From Cyclina sinensis (Eukaryota; Mollusca; Bivalvia; Venerida; Veneridae), in the NCBI GenBank assembly GCA_012932295.1, contig JAAONU010000004.1:29366304-29430303 (forward strand): 64,000 nt of DNA, written 5' to 3'. The first letter of the stretch is position 1, and every line of letters begins with the position of its first letter. Both the position numbers and the translations under genes were made by a program. A model generated the notes under the pieces. It did not search any database, was not told the DNA's origin, and worked only from the letters and a program-made list of their open reading frames with translations. Shown here piece after piece: positions 34,796 through 46,768 of this stretch.

Positions 34796-36890
34796 GTGTA
34801 CCGATCAAAAGAAACAAATGATGGCGTTTACAGTGAAGAATTATTCGATATAACAGAGATTGAAACACTGCCGCTAGAAAGTGACGTTAAATCTTCAGAC
34901 AGTGAGCAAATCAGAACAGACTACCATGAGTCAGTCCTGGAATATATTGTCCATCACCAGACAAACAATGCATTCCTTTTGCAGATTTTCTGCCAGTTAA
35001 ATGGGTTATTAATAAAAAATGGCGCTATTATAAAAGGTGGCATAATAGTTGGTTTGCAGTACATTTTGTTTTCATAATCACTCTGTCAGTTGCTGCTGTG
35101 TTCAAGTCAAAATTGGCTGAATCAGACACATGAGACAACCAGGCTGACTTTAAATACCACGTCACCAGAAACATATTCGTCACAATTGTTTCTGTCATAG
35201 GTTTAATTCTTGCAATAATGAATTTTATGTTGGAAATCGGACGGATAGGCTTGCCCGTTTTAAATTCAAGACTTCTAAGAGCTGGTTTAACCTCGGCATG
35301 CGCCTTTTCAGTACACCGTATTCGAACATGCTTTCCAGATTTTACTTTTTCCTGTTCCATCTTTTGCTTTTCGTTGATTTTATTGTTGCTTCAATGGCAG
35401 GACGGAAGTTGCTCCCAGGTTATCATAACTATTGCTTAATCTTTGCTGTGATCATTGGCTGGTATCTACTCATGTTCTTTCTTCAAGGATATAAACCTTT
35501 CAGTTTTTCACAGTCTTGATCCAGAGAGCTATGGTAGACCTGCTGAAATTCGCCGTTGTTATGCTGATATTACTTATGGCATTTTCTGTTGCGATGTTTA
35601 TGATAATGCAAGGTGCAAATACAGAAGAGGACGATTTTAATCATTTTTGAAAAACGATGCTAAAAAAGCTTACAATAATGTTAGGTAGTTGTTAGTTTCG
35701 AATTTTTTTCCAAGCCCGACAGCCGATCCTAACAATTACAGTTTTTGTTCTGTTAACTATAGGTTGATACTTACAGATATGTTAAGAGACCTTGCGCTTT
35801 TCCTAGTACTTGTTTACGAGACGACTTTACTTATTTTAATATATGAACACTTGTATGCCTTTTGCCGATTTGAAGACAGGGGCTTTCTCAGCCCAGAAAA
35901 ATCGTCGATCATTTTTGTTATATCAAAAACTGTAACCACAGAAATGTTTCCGCTTTTAATTTGACTCAAAATCTGTTTTTTACTGTAGTAACAGAAAATG
36001 GTCTATGTATGGCTGTTTAAAACACAGAAGGCGCCATTTTATTTAGTACACCGTATTCAAATATGCTATTCAAATTTTACTTTTCCTGTTCAATCTTTTG
36101 CTTTTTGTTGATCCTTTTGTTGCTTCAATGGCTGGATGGAGTTCTCTGCCAGGTGATCATTGGTTGGTATCTGTTTATGTCCTTTCTTCAAGGATATAAA
36201 CCTTTCAGTTTCCTCACAGTCTTGATCCAGAGACAATTACAGTTTTTGTTTTGTTTGTACTTCTTACGACAATTCTTCTGTTGAATGCGCTTATTGCGCT
36301 GATGTCCAATGCATGCACAGATTTGATGAGCAATCAGGGAGGTTTCATTGCTACTAAAATGCATTGCCGTCTTCAAAAGCTTTCGGTCAATCTTTATCTA
36401 GAAAGCTATCTTCGTAGACGCTTCTGCTACGAGGTGGGTACAGTGAAAAAGAAAGTAAGATATGTTAACAATAAATGGGTTAGAAACGCACGTAGACGAT
36501 TTTGGTAATTAAGTTCTCTTCAAGGGAATTGTATGGCTCCTTCGACTCTGTGCAAAGTACACTTAAACCAGATGAACTGAGTCATTTTAACAATAATAAA
36601 GTAACAAAACGCACGAGAAAAACAAGAGAGCGATCAACTGCACGTATTGTGCCCAGTAATGAAACATAAATGCCCACATTTTTGCACAGACAGATAGACA
36701 TAACTGACATCGACAAGAAAACATGTAACACTTGCAACACAGAGGATGTCATTCGTCTGCAAACGCATAACTGTCAGGTTATCATATTGAAACATTCAAA
36801 GAATTGCAAGTAAGCAGTATTTTCGCAGAACATTTGAAATTTCTACAAGGTAAACCATGCAAATTAACAAACATGAAATAAAACTTTCGG
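34796..36890 (+). pseudogene. TRPV-like copy C, channel exon (broken, chimeric)
   Basis: Acceptor TTTTGCAG|GTGTACCG. The frame reads to LLQIFCQ, where one base is missing relative to copy A (TTTTGCAG for TTTTCGCAG). Further lesions are a TGA in the S1-S2 loop (35131), one base lost at about 35250, one lost before VLIQR, and a TGA replacing the residue after NHF at 35648. At about 35750 the pore region is replaced by 490 bases of spacer plus an S3-S4 fragment. S6 and the tail then resume at 36233 (LLLNALIALMSNACTDLMSN). The tail motif NTCNTEDVIRLQ is at 36730-36765. Confidence 0.8.
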
Positions 36891-37784
36891 TCGTTTATTT
36901 TGACCCGTTTCAGTTTGCATATAGTAATAACACGATCATTTTCTAAATCATTTACAAACAGATCATTGATCTATAACGTGCCAATATGTTTGAATATTGA
37001 AGGTTTTTGAGTGGCTGTCGTGCATAGACTTGTAATTAGCAAGTAAAATTCTATTTTCATATAAGATCGTTGGTTTTCGGATATTTAGCTATATGTCAAC
37101 TTTTCCATGAATAGATAATGAAACTATCTTTGCTCGTTATTGGAACACAAAACAAAAATAGTTTTGTCATTTACTGTACACGTAGGCTCTATTTTCACAT
37201 TTGAATAGACCTTAAATTTGACAAATAGAACTCCACAGGATGGGTTTTTATTTTTTTTTCCACAAATTATTTAAATAAAAAAAGTTCAATGCAGGTTCTA
37301 ATCAAGTGTTTCTATTTTAAAATACCAAAGAATGAAAAGATAATATGCTTATTCCTTTGATATCTTTAATGAATGAGTTGAAGAAGTTTTTGCAATAGAT
37401 GTTAAAAAAGATAATTGTACATTTTAAATTTGGCTTTACTCTTTTTGTAAATTGTCATAGAGTATATGAGTGTGTGACTTGTAGTTGATCTCATTTAGTT
37501 TATTTTAATTTCATTTATATGCTAATAGAGATCTAGAAAATAAAGTCTTGTCATTTCTTTTTTAACCCTTAGTCCGGACTGTATCAAAACTTGGGGCTTT
37601 GTATTATTCTATATGTAATCGACAAAGAGCAGAGGGAAATAAAGAATTTCAGTCGGCTTGTTTATTTATGAATGGGCTAGTTCGGGGTAAATAATGCTTA
37701 AATTACAGTATGAGAACTGTAATTAATAAATTTAATTGTACCCAGTTATTTACTGTATTACGGAGATTAGAGTTCGTAAAAGAC

Positions 37785-37860
37785 CACCCAGAGCGGGATT
37801 CGACATCAGGTTCTCCCGAATCGAAATCCAAAGCTCTAGACAAATGAGCCAAAATATCGA
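37785..37860 (-). repeat. tRNA-like module C1
   Basis: Counterpart of 2788 and 11497; keeps GCTCTAGAC on the plus strand, while the B box is altered (GGGATTCGACATC). Confidence 0.4.
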
Positions 37861-38082
37861 CCCCCTGAGGTTGTTTTTATACCATTATAGGCTGATTTGC
37901 ACTGGACCTTAACACACCCCCATTCAAGAAAGTCATCTTTTATGATGATGAATGGTGTGGTATATTTTATATCAGATAGCTTGAAAGATTTTTCAACATC
38001 ATTATTATTACTAAGTCCAGGCTAAGTCCCCATCTTTCTGAGTTGAAAGTTTGTAACAGAAAGATGCAATGCATCTTGAAAA

Positions 38083-38160
38083 AGACCCAGAGCGGGATTC
38101 GAACTCAGGACCTACCGCAACGGAAACCAAAGCTCCAGGCTACTGAGTTCAGGCGCTGAC
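38083..38160 (-). repeat. tRNA-like module C2
   Basis: Counterpart of 3092 and 11811. The minus strand carries GAGTTCGAATCCCGCTCTGG, close to a pol III B box. Confidence 0.45.
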
Positions 38161-38490
38161 TTAAGAAGTTGTAATTATACACAGACCTAAAATACCATTA
38201 TAGGGCGTTGATTCATACTGTTATAGGTCAGTATACACTGAGACTTTAGAATTGTAATATCTTTTGTATGAATGGCTTACTTTTAAATTAAAGTTACCAC
38301 TATACTTGAAAAAATACTTCATCTTTTGAAAAGCGAAAGAATTCAGAGTTTCTTCAAATTTACACGATTTCTAAATATTGCTTTTAAATTTATGTTGACT
38401 ATCTTGCATCTTCGTTATTTTAACCACTAATATAACTTGAACGGGTTGGTTAGTCATCCTCTCCTCGAATTGAACTGCTGGTCCTAGCAT

Positions 38491-38884
38491 TCAACATGTT
38501 TGATCATAATAGAGTATTAACGTTTGAAAACACGGCTTGTTGGTTTACATTTAAACACATTGTCATATTGTAATGACTGTTAACTATAGGTTGATAGTTT
38601 ATACTTACAGATATGTTAAGAGACCTTGCGTTTTTCCTAGTACTTGTTTACGAAACGACTTTACTTATTTTAATATATGAACACTTGTATGCCTTTTACC
38701 GATTTGAAGACAGGGGCTTTCTCAGCCCAAAAAGTCGTCGATCATTTTTGTTATATCAAAAACTGTAACCACAGAAATGTTTCCGCTTTTAATTTGACTC
38801 AAAATCTGTTTTCTTACTGTAGTAAAAGAAAATGTTCTATGTATGGCTGTTTAAAACACAGAAGGTGCCATTTTATTTAATACC
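38491..38884 (+). repeat. Conserved spacer block before fragment C'
   Basis: Matches 12240-12634 and 35755-36040, including GATTTGAAGACAGGGGCTTT. Confidence 0.6.
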
Positions 38885-39710
38885 CCGTATTCAAATATGC
38901 TATTCAAATTTTACTTTTCCTGTTCAATCTTTTGCTTTTTGTTGATCTTTTTGTTGCTTCAATGGCTGGATGGAGTTCTCTGCCAGGTAATCATTGGTTG
39001 GTTTCTGTTTACGTCCTTTCTTCAAGGATATAAACCTTTCAGTTTCTTCACAGTCTTGATCCAGAGAGTAATGGTAGACCTGATGAAATTCGCCGTTGTA
39101 ATGCTGATATTACTTATGGCATTTTCTGTTGCGATGTTTATGTTAATGCAAATTGCAAATATAGAAGAGGACGATTTCAATCATTTTTGAAAAACGATGC
39201 TAATAAAGCTTACAATAATGTTAGGAAGTTGTTAGTTACGAATTTTTTTCCAAGCCCGACAGCCGATCCTAACAATTACAGTTTTTGTTTTGTTTGTACT
39301 TCTTACGACAATTCTTCTGTTGAATGCGCTTATTGCGCTGATGTCCAATGCATGCACAGATTTGATGAGCAATCAGGGAGGTTTCATTGCTACTAAAATG
39401 CATTGCCGTCTTCAAAAGCTTTCGGTCATTCTTTATTTAGAAAGCTATCTTCCTAGACGCTTCTGCTACGATGTGGGTGAAGTGAAAAAGAAAGTAAGAT
39501 ATGTTAACAATAAATGGGTTAGAAACGCACCTAGACGATTTTGGTCATTAAATCTCTTTAAGGGGAATTGCATGGCTCCTTCGACTCTGTGCAAAGTACA
39601 CTTAACCAGATGAACTGAGTCATTTTAACAATAATAAAGTAACAAAACGCACGAGAAAAACAAGAGAGCGATCAACTGCACGTATTGTGCCCAGTGATGA
39701 AACTAAATTA
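38885..39710 (+). pseudogene. TRPV-like S3-to-tail fragment C'
   Basis: Starts in S3 (MLFKFYFSCSIFCF in the shifted frame), reads S4 (QVIIGWFLFTSFLQGYKPF) and S5 (FAVVMLILLMAFSVAMFML), then TGA after NHF at 39188-39190, the same stop as in copy C at 35648. S6 and the tail reopen at 39290-39613. It ends near 39708, where it runs straight into the block also found at 14583. Confidence 0.75.
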
Positions 39711-40290
39711 TAAACTAATAATTACACCAATAAATTTTGTATAAAGTCTTAGTCAAATGCATCAATAGGTTTCAAAAATATTCAAGAAAATGTAGATTTT
39801 TGGAAAATTTTCAAGGTGAAGAAGGGGAGTAACTTTGTGAACTCAAAATTCATATGTATGGGACATAACATGTGAACTGTCGTCGGTTACTGCCGGTACA
39901 TATTCCGCACAACTACATTATGTACCGTGAGACAATTGACTGCAGATTATTCGTTTTCATGACTATTACTTAGTGAACTCTTCGTCCAGTGAGATTCCGC
40001 ATTGCAAATAGATACTCTTTAATGTGGAGAGTAGGCATAACGACATTTTACATTAAAATAGACGTATTTCCCAGAATAAAAACATGGCCGCGAATGGCAA
40101 ATTGTAACGAGTAATTTCATTGGTTGAGATTGCGTAGTGGAAATCTTTCGGAAACCAGTGAAAAGTAGGTAATGAATTATTCATTACTATGAAATTTTAT
40201 CAACCAATTGTCCCACGGTTGATGAATAGAGTGAAACGGAATGGGTCGTACTTGGGTTTTACGACGATGCATGTGAACTGGTCTTTTGAG
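39708..40290. repeat. Unit C block shared with unit B
   Basis: Collinear with 14583-15150 (see that entry). In unit C it joins the channel fragment directly; in unit B about 900 bases intervene. Confidence 0.6.
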
Positions 40291-40299
40291 TATGAAAAC

Positions 40300-40990
40300 A
40301 TGTATCAAATTGAAAATGGATATGTATAGGGCTTCAAATGTATATCATCATTTTTGCAATATTTCAAGTCTATTTGTTGCCACAGCAACCAAACTTTTTA
40401 ACTTAGGAACAAAATAAAATGATGTGCATAATTTTCATGTTGCAATCTATTTTCATGAAAATAATCCTAGTCCTTTTTGAATTATCACATGATCCAGCTT
40501 TTGCGGACTAAGACAGACGGGAACGTATTATATTAACTAATAATAACACCGATAAAGTTTGTATAAAGTCCCAGTCACATGCATCAATAGGTTCGAATGT
40601 AGATTTTTGGAAAATTTTCAGTGTGAAAAAGGGGCTATAACTTTGTGAAATCGAAGGCCAGAGTTATGAAACATGACATAGGAACTATTGTTTTGAATAT
40701 CAAAACATGTAGCACGTTTAAAATTGATATCTTTAGGGCTTCAAAAGTATATCACCATTTCTGCAATATTTCAAGTCTGTTTGTTGCCATAGCAAGCAAA
40801 TTCCTCAAAATAACAGAATAAAATGACGTGCATAATTTCCATATCGCCAAATACCCGTGTTTTAAGTTTCATGAAAATATTCCATGTACTTTTTTTAATT
40901 ATCGCAGGATCCAGTTTTTGCAGACTGACAGACGGACAGACAGACAGACGGACGAAGTGTAAAGCTTACAGGCATTTAAATGGTATCAAG
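40300..40990 (+). repeat. Two GACAG-tailed dispersed repeats in tandem
   Basis: Copy one spans 40300-40525 and ends near AGACAGACGGG. Copy two spans 40540-40965 and ends in GACGGACAGACAGACAGACG. Both carry a form of GTCTGTTTGTTGCCATAGCA and of the block GCAGGATCCAGTTTTTGCAG. Related to 15150 and 19800. Confidence 0.55.
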
Positions 40991-41069
40991 ATTGTTCATA
41001 GTACTTGATCACTAGACGACAAAACATATTCTAAGTATACGAACACTTTAATAGGGAATTGCTGTACTC

Positions 41070-41190
41070 AAGCCGATTTGAGGACAGGGAGTTACTCCGC
41101 CCAGAGAATCGACGACCATTTTTACCATAGTCCGTAACCACAGAAACGTATCGACTTTTTTAAGTTGACCCAGAAGCTGTTTTCTGAGGG
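41070..41190 (+). repeat. Isolated copy of the GAAGACAGGGGC block
   Basis: AGCCGATTTGAGGACAGGGA, then AATCGACGACCATTTTTACC and CAGAAGCTGTTTTCTGAGGG. This is the fifth copy of the block found in the spacers, here not followed by channel sequence. Confidence 0.5.
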
Positions 41191-41712
41191 CAAGGCTTGT
41201 GGAATCGGAAATTATAATACTGGTCAAAATTGTCATAAAAACACACCATATAATTACTCTAGTATGCTTAAAACATTGTCAACACATTATCTGCATGGCC
41301 TTTATTGTCGGATGGCAAGTTGTGCTTGAGATGCATTTGAATTATCAAAATTATTTATGACTTGTCGGTCTTAAATTGTCACGGGGTTAAAGGTCAGCAC
41401 CACCCTTGGGGCATGGCGTTCATTCGAATGTAGTGCTTGGAAGAGAATAATGTCAAAGAAAAAGTATTGCAATAAAGTGTTTTCATTGCATCCAGGAGCT
41501 TGCTGTTTTGATATTTTAATTTTTGAACGGAGATATTTTGTAAGTGTTTTATTAGTAAATATTTTGTTTCTATACTTACGTATCTATCCCCATGCCTGCT
41601 TGAATGCATTCATCTAAATGTAAGAGATATTTACATAAATTTATGACCATGGAAGGAAAAAGTAACTATTTTGGTTGATATTTAGAGTTATCATTTTATT
41701 TAAGGTTTGCAG

Positions 41713-41875
41713 GTCGAGAATTATTGACACAGGGCTCCAGTGTGATCGTTATGATCAAGGCGTAATAACCGTAAAACAGCTGGAACAACATGAGTCTGAC
41801 GACAAAGAAGGTAGATGTAAAAGTCAAGACTTGACAGATGCCGAGTGCCAAATTAAAGATCCGATCCACAAACAG
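41713..41875 (+). CDS. Exon of an unknown gene, unit C copy
   Basis: Acceptor GGTTTGCAG and donor AACAG|GTATGC bracket 163 bases with one open frame: RIIDTGLQCDRYDQGVITVK, then GRCKSQDLTDAECQIKDP. Three Cys (QCDR, GRC, AEC) and the spacing between them are conserved in the unit B copy at 15794 although many other residues differ, which suggests past selection on protein. I do not recognise the family. Hydrophilic; possibly part of an extracellular or secreted protein. Confidence 0.45.
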
Positions 41876-42180
41876 GTATGCAGGATGCATATAGATCAAT
41901 CTGCCTATAAAAATGCTTTTTATATACATGTATTTGTATAAACAAATTTTTGACAAGTCAAGGGTTTCAAACTTTATTCTACATAGTGTTTTTAATTTTT
42001 CTTGCTATTTTTTGACAAAATTCAGTCTTTGTCCTTCAGTATGCATCGAGATTCTAAGATAACATATACATAAGGACTGGCTGTTTTAACGGCAACCTGT
42101 ATACATGTATTTACTATGGCATCGTTTTTTTCTTTTTGTGTTCAGTATTCACTTTAATACATTGTGCTACTCTTTTTCAG

Positions 42181-42231
42181 ATGGACCATGTTGGTCGTCA
42201 CACAGACGGGATGCTGCAGGCGAAAGCTTAA
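42181..42231 (+). CDS. Possible last exon of the unknown gene, unit C
   Basis: Acceptor TCTTTTTCAG; in phase with the exon ending at 41875 it reads MDHVGRHTDGMLQAKA then TAA. The unit B copy (16240-16280) shares the stop. Weak on its own. Confidence 0.3.
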   Translation: MDHVGRHTDGMLQAKA

Positions 42232-42259
42232 CTTTGGGAATCGAATGTCCTGGCGATTT

Positions 42260-42790
42260 TTTAATAATGTACTCTGTTATGTTGAATAATTTGGTAGCAC
42301 GACATTCGACATTTTAAACCATTTGTAGCTGAATGTTGTTCAAGCTCGACACTCGAAATTTTAATCATTTTCATATAAATGTTTTGCAGGCACGATATTC
42401 AGCATTCAAATTTTAAATCACTTGAATTGATAAAAACATAAAAATGTGATTTTAAATGTTTATAAAAACACGAAATTTTAGTCAATTGTGTTTTTGTGAA
42501 TCACTTGGAATGATTAAATGGTTGTGGGTGCACACGATTTAAAATTCAAATAATTGATTGAAAATTCGAATGATGTGGAAGCATAACATTCAAAATACAG
42601 CACTGAAGAAAATCAAATTGTTTAAAATTCGAATGTCGTGCTAACTTAAATGACAGGTACAAATGATTTACAATTGGATTTTGAATATCGTGCTAGCACA
42701 GCATTCAAATATCAAGAATTTCAGATTTCGAATGCAGTGCTAGCACAATATTTAAAATTCAAATGATTCAGAATTCTTGGATTTGTGCTG
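42260..42790. repeat. Diverged tandem repeat of ATTCGAATTTTAAAT type
   Basis: Repeated phrases GTAGCACGACATTCGA, GGCACGATATTCAGCATTCA, AAAATTCGAATGAT and GTGCTAGCACA recur every 40-60 bases, in both orientations, across about 530 bases. Confidence 0.5.
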
Positions 42791-45180
42791 TGCCCTTTCT
42801 TTTTGGAGTTATGGGCCTTCGTGTTTTTTGATTATATGAGTAATAAGTAAAAATCTTCTGTGTAGAACACCTCATTCATCTTATGGAGGAATGGCTCCAA
42901 TCTAACTTGGAAGTGTAGGTGGTTATTAAGGGAATCGTTTTGCCTATCTTAGTCAGAATTATGCGCCTTCATATTTGAGGTATTCAGAAAAACCTGTTTA
43001 TTCTGGTCTTCGTGCATCTAAAGAAGAATATTCTTCAGACTTACTGAGATAAATAAATTTCTTCAAGTGTAGATAACCATATAGAAAGGAATTCCCTTAA
43101 AACAATCAAGCTGTAGATGTTTTTTTCACCAGTATATAGGTATAGAGGAAACGTTATGCATGCGATTTCTGATTTTGTTTTAGAGATTTTTCTTTGTGTG
43201 AGATACAAAAAAACTTAATCAACAGATGCTCAGCAGAAGGTAAAGCAATACAATTTCACTGTATGTTTTTACTTCAATTATTGCCATTTGTTTCTTGTAC
43301 CACCTGATTTTGAAACACACTATGAGGTATCTGTGTCCTATGGACACATCTCTAGTTTTATTCTCAATTTAAATTCGAGAACTCAAGGATCTTTGGTAAT
43401 TAAATTAATAGTCCTTATATACGTCGAAACTACCCAGCATGTTCAGACTGGAATGTTTAAAATGTGTAAATTCTTCTGTTTCTAAATAAAGTATGTGTAC
43501 TTAACTTGTAAGTTGAATGTTCTGCATGTTGCATGTTCTATTGGTCTTAATCTGTTTTGATATGATCTTTTGATAAAACAATCTACTTGAACCAAAATCA
43601 GATGCTTTCCTCATATTCAGCTAACTTTAGAAGGAAAGACATTTTCTATGTGATATAGATATATATGATATATGTATGAATGCTCATAATTTAAATATGT
43701 AATTCGGTGTTAATTGTCCCATTGAATACAGTTGAACTAACACTAGCACCACTGTCATGCCATATTGATATATGTAATTATTTGTATGTTGATATTGATG
43801 CTATGATCATGGGCCATGATTGGCTTATTTCATAATAAAAGAACATCTATCTTGATATTTCGGTCAAATCAAGTTTACAGATTGTGTTGGGACCCAGTTA
43901 GCACCAACATATATTGGTACTCTCGGACCCAAGAGATACGCCCTACAGACCGGCATAAATTTTCAAATACAGTAAACTTTGCGTACAGTGAATTCACTGA
44001 AACATTCATCTTTTGTTCCTTATATCCGAAGATCGTAGTTAGCATATAGTGAATTAGTTCCTTGTATCAAGAAATAGCGATCCAAGTCATTTATAACGAA
44101 CTGATTGCTCACCATAATCGTTCTTCATTCTGAGGAGTATTTTTAAGAAATATTACTCATATGTGTTTGTGATTATTATCGCCCTTGAAATCATTCAATA
44201 AAGGAAAACTGATTTTTTTCTTAATCTTTTTTCTATATCTGGCACTAACAAGCCTAAGGTTGTATACAATGTTTCCTTTTTGTTGACATGTACATGTAGG
44301 AATGGGTAATTTACATCATCAGATGAATCAAAATAATCGTTATTAAAAGCACCTTATACATCCGGCCGAATCCGTGCCAAAGAAACCGAAAGTAGTGAAT
44401 TCGGGATTTATTAAAATTTATATGTAGTCGACATTTTGGAGTTCATTTTTTACCACTGGAAGAACTCAAAAATGATTACAATGATTGGCAATTGACGAGT
44501 AGGTACGGTGTTCCATGGGTAGAGCGCAGGAGTCCGTTGGTTGCGGATTCAGTTCTTGTCAGAGGCGAGATTCTCTCCCGATCTTCACATTTCTCCATTC
44601 TGGACGAATACTGACTCATTTGTTCATTATGTCGACTTGTTGGTCTGAGAAAAGAGATGATATTTACCAAGAAACTAACTCATTAAAATACCTGAATTAG
44701 ATATTCAGTTTCTTTAGCGAAACGGGTATGTACTAAGGTGCATATTTGTCATGCATCACATTTGTCACACGTGGGATGAGTACGACCACCCTCGTCACAC
44801 CTGTTCTTACGTTCTTGCTCTCTGGAGACATTTTTGGCTGCAGTTGAGCATATACAAACGGGTTAGATGTACTAGGTACAAGTTCGGTTTAAAAAAATGT
44901 TTCTAAAAGAGTGTCGCGGTTCCTCATATTTCGACGTGTTTCAAAATTGTCTGCAACACTGTTTATAATTCTTATCTGTAGAATAATATTTCGCATGTAA
45001 GGGAATGTAAAAGAAGTACGCTGAACACGGTGTTGTGCATAAGTATTGCGTGTCTGTCATGCACATTCACGCCTTTTGCCTATTGCATGATCTGTTTCCA
45101 ATTTCATGCGTAGTAATTAAAAGAAATGTTACGTATTTTCTATTTGAACTTATTTAACTTTACTTCATAACTTTTAAGAT
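42791..45180. other. Intergenic stretch
   Basis: No supported gene. A tRNA-like SINE candidate is listed at 44490. Confidence 0.4.
44490..44660 (+). repeat. tRNA-like SINE candidate
   Basis: GTTCCATGGGTAGAGCGCAG is a good A-box region (compare GGGTAGAGC in many tRNAs). A B-box-like GATTCAGTTCTTGTC follows at the right distance but is degenerate. Confidence 0.35.
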
Positions 45181-46368
45181 GAATGTTCACGTAATGGTCA
45201 TCAGGGCTGGTATCTTCTTCCAGACGGTTGAATTCCTGAACTACGTTTTTAGCGTAGGAATAACTTGTAAGTCTATTTTGTCTTAAAAACGTAGTTATAT
45301 GTAAGCGTTGGTATGCTTGTTTGCGGGCGTTTTATTGCTGCCTTAAAATGTTATCGTCAACGCGTACTTCAATTATAGTGTTTACAAATTGTGAGAAAAC
45401 ACCTGTCTTTTTATAATTTTTACAGTCATATGATCGCTTGAAAAATGGTTTTAAGATTTATCGCTCGCGAGGAAATTGGTTCATTTTATTGGTCGTTTAA
45501 AGTTCATTGTAAAGATCAATATCACAAATCAACGGTAGTGTATTTACATGTATATAGCTGCTAAGGAAGCGTAAGCCATTTCTCTTAATGCTATCTTTGT
45601 CTTTTCTATCAAGTTAAACACATGAAATTATACAACTGCTTTCAATGAATTTATTACAGCAACATAATATATATGCATATAATGTGCAGGTTAAATAAGG
45701 TTTTCTTAAATATTTTAAGAGGAAAATGTAGCACGAAAACAGATATTCCTATAATTCGTAAGTACAAGCTAGCAGAAGAACCACTAACAACAACCACAAC
45801 AACAAAGATAACATGTACATCACCAGGTATTTGCAAAAGTAACACCTGCAGCTATTGATCAATTATTTGGGGTCATTTTTATAGACGTAATCGAGGGGGG
45901 AATTTTTAGAGGGATTCGGATTGTTTCAGAAAAGGGGTCACTTATATATATATTCAGAAATATAGCATGTCATGGACAAAATTATCAATACTAGTCATGA
46001 GTAAAAGTATTATTTTGGCAGCATACTTTTCTGAGACCAAAAACTGACAGTACATTTACCATTTTTGTTTGAATAATGACTTTCACCATCCACCTAGCTG
46101 TTGAATTTAAATCAAGCAGTCATTACAAGAAATAAAAGTTTAACTATGTTAAACATACTGCAAAACTTAACTCCGTGAAAATAGAATTAACTAATTTTTT
46201 TCAAGGGTAATTTATCAATTATTTTATAACATTATTTACCGTTTTGAAACCGATTACCTACAGAAAGATACGAAAAGAAGTCAGACAAATATCCGGTTAT
46301 TACACCAATTAACAGTACACCAGAAAATGAGATGCTTTTCCCGGAACTCGAACCGAAGGTTGCTTAAA
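45181..46368 (+). CDS. Candidate small three-exon gene
   Basis: Exon 1, 45181-45270, opens with ATG and a hydrophobic reading (MNVHVMVIRAGIFFQTVEFL) and ends at the strong donor ACTT|GTAAGT. Exon 2, about 45741-45825, reads IPIIRKYKLAEEPLTTTTTT and ends at CCAG|GTATTT. Exon 3, 46261-46368, follows ACCTACAG and reads RYEKKSDKYPVITPINSTPE, then MLFPELEPKVA and TAA. Phases agree at both junctions, for a protein of about 95 residues. The exon 2 acceptor (CGAAAACAG) lacks a pyrimidine tract. No family is recognised. This could be chance. Confidence 0.28.
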
Positions 46369-46768
46369 ATATCATAGACAATATCAATGGCAAATCTGCA
46401 AGGAAAAGCAACATTATAGACTATAGACCAAAGCCAAAGCACAGATTATCTGACGTCGCTTGGCAGAGTTTATTTTAACAAATGAAGATGTACAGTCAGT
46501 CAAGAAATAAGTCTTATATTCCTTCTTTGATGCTAGTCTTGCGCTCTTAAATGGTATAACATCACTGAATACATATAAATATGATAAAGACAGACGTCCC
46601 ACGATCATTTACTTTAAAAAATATATTATTTGAAATTTAAAGAAATGACCTAAACATAAAGATATTTGTTTGAATCATATCATAAAAAAGCGGAAAAAAG
46701 CCAGCAAAATATAACCATTATAACAAATACCAAATATTGGATCGAGATATGGATCAATGAAGTTTCGT

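Larger units (their letters stand above)
36891..38490. repeat. Spacer of unit C
   Basis: No gene. Collinear with 1500-3480 (unit A) and, in part, 11005-12200 (unit B). It holds the two tRNA-like modules listed separately. Confidence 0.6.

Noticed and set aside
43816..44049. Plus frame with YRLCWDPVSTNIYW, resembling an LDL-receptor YWTD repeat
   Set aside because: Only one weak motif, no splice sites or neighbouring repeats; too short to support.
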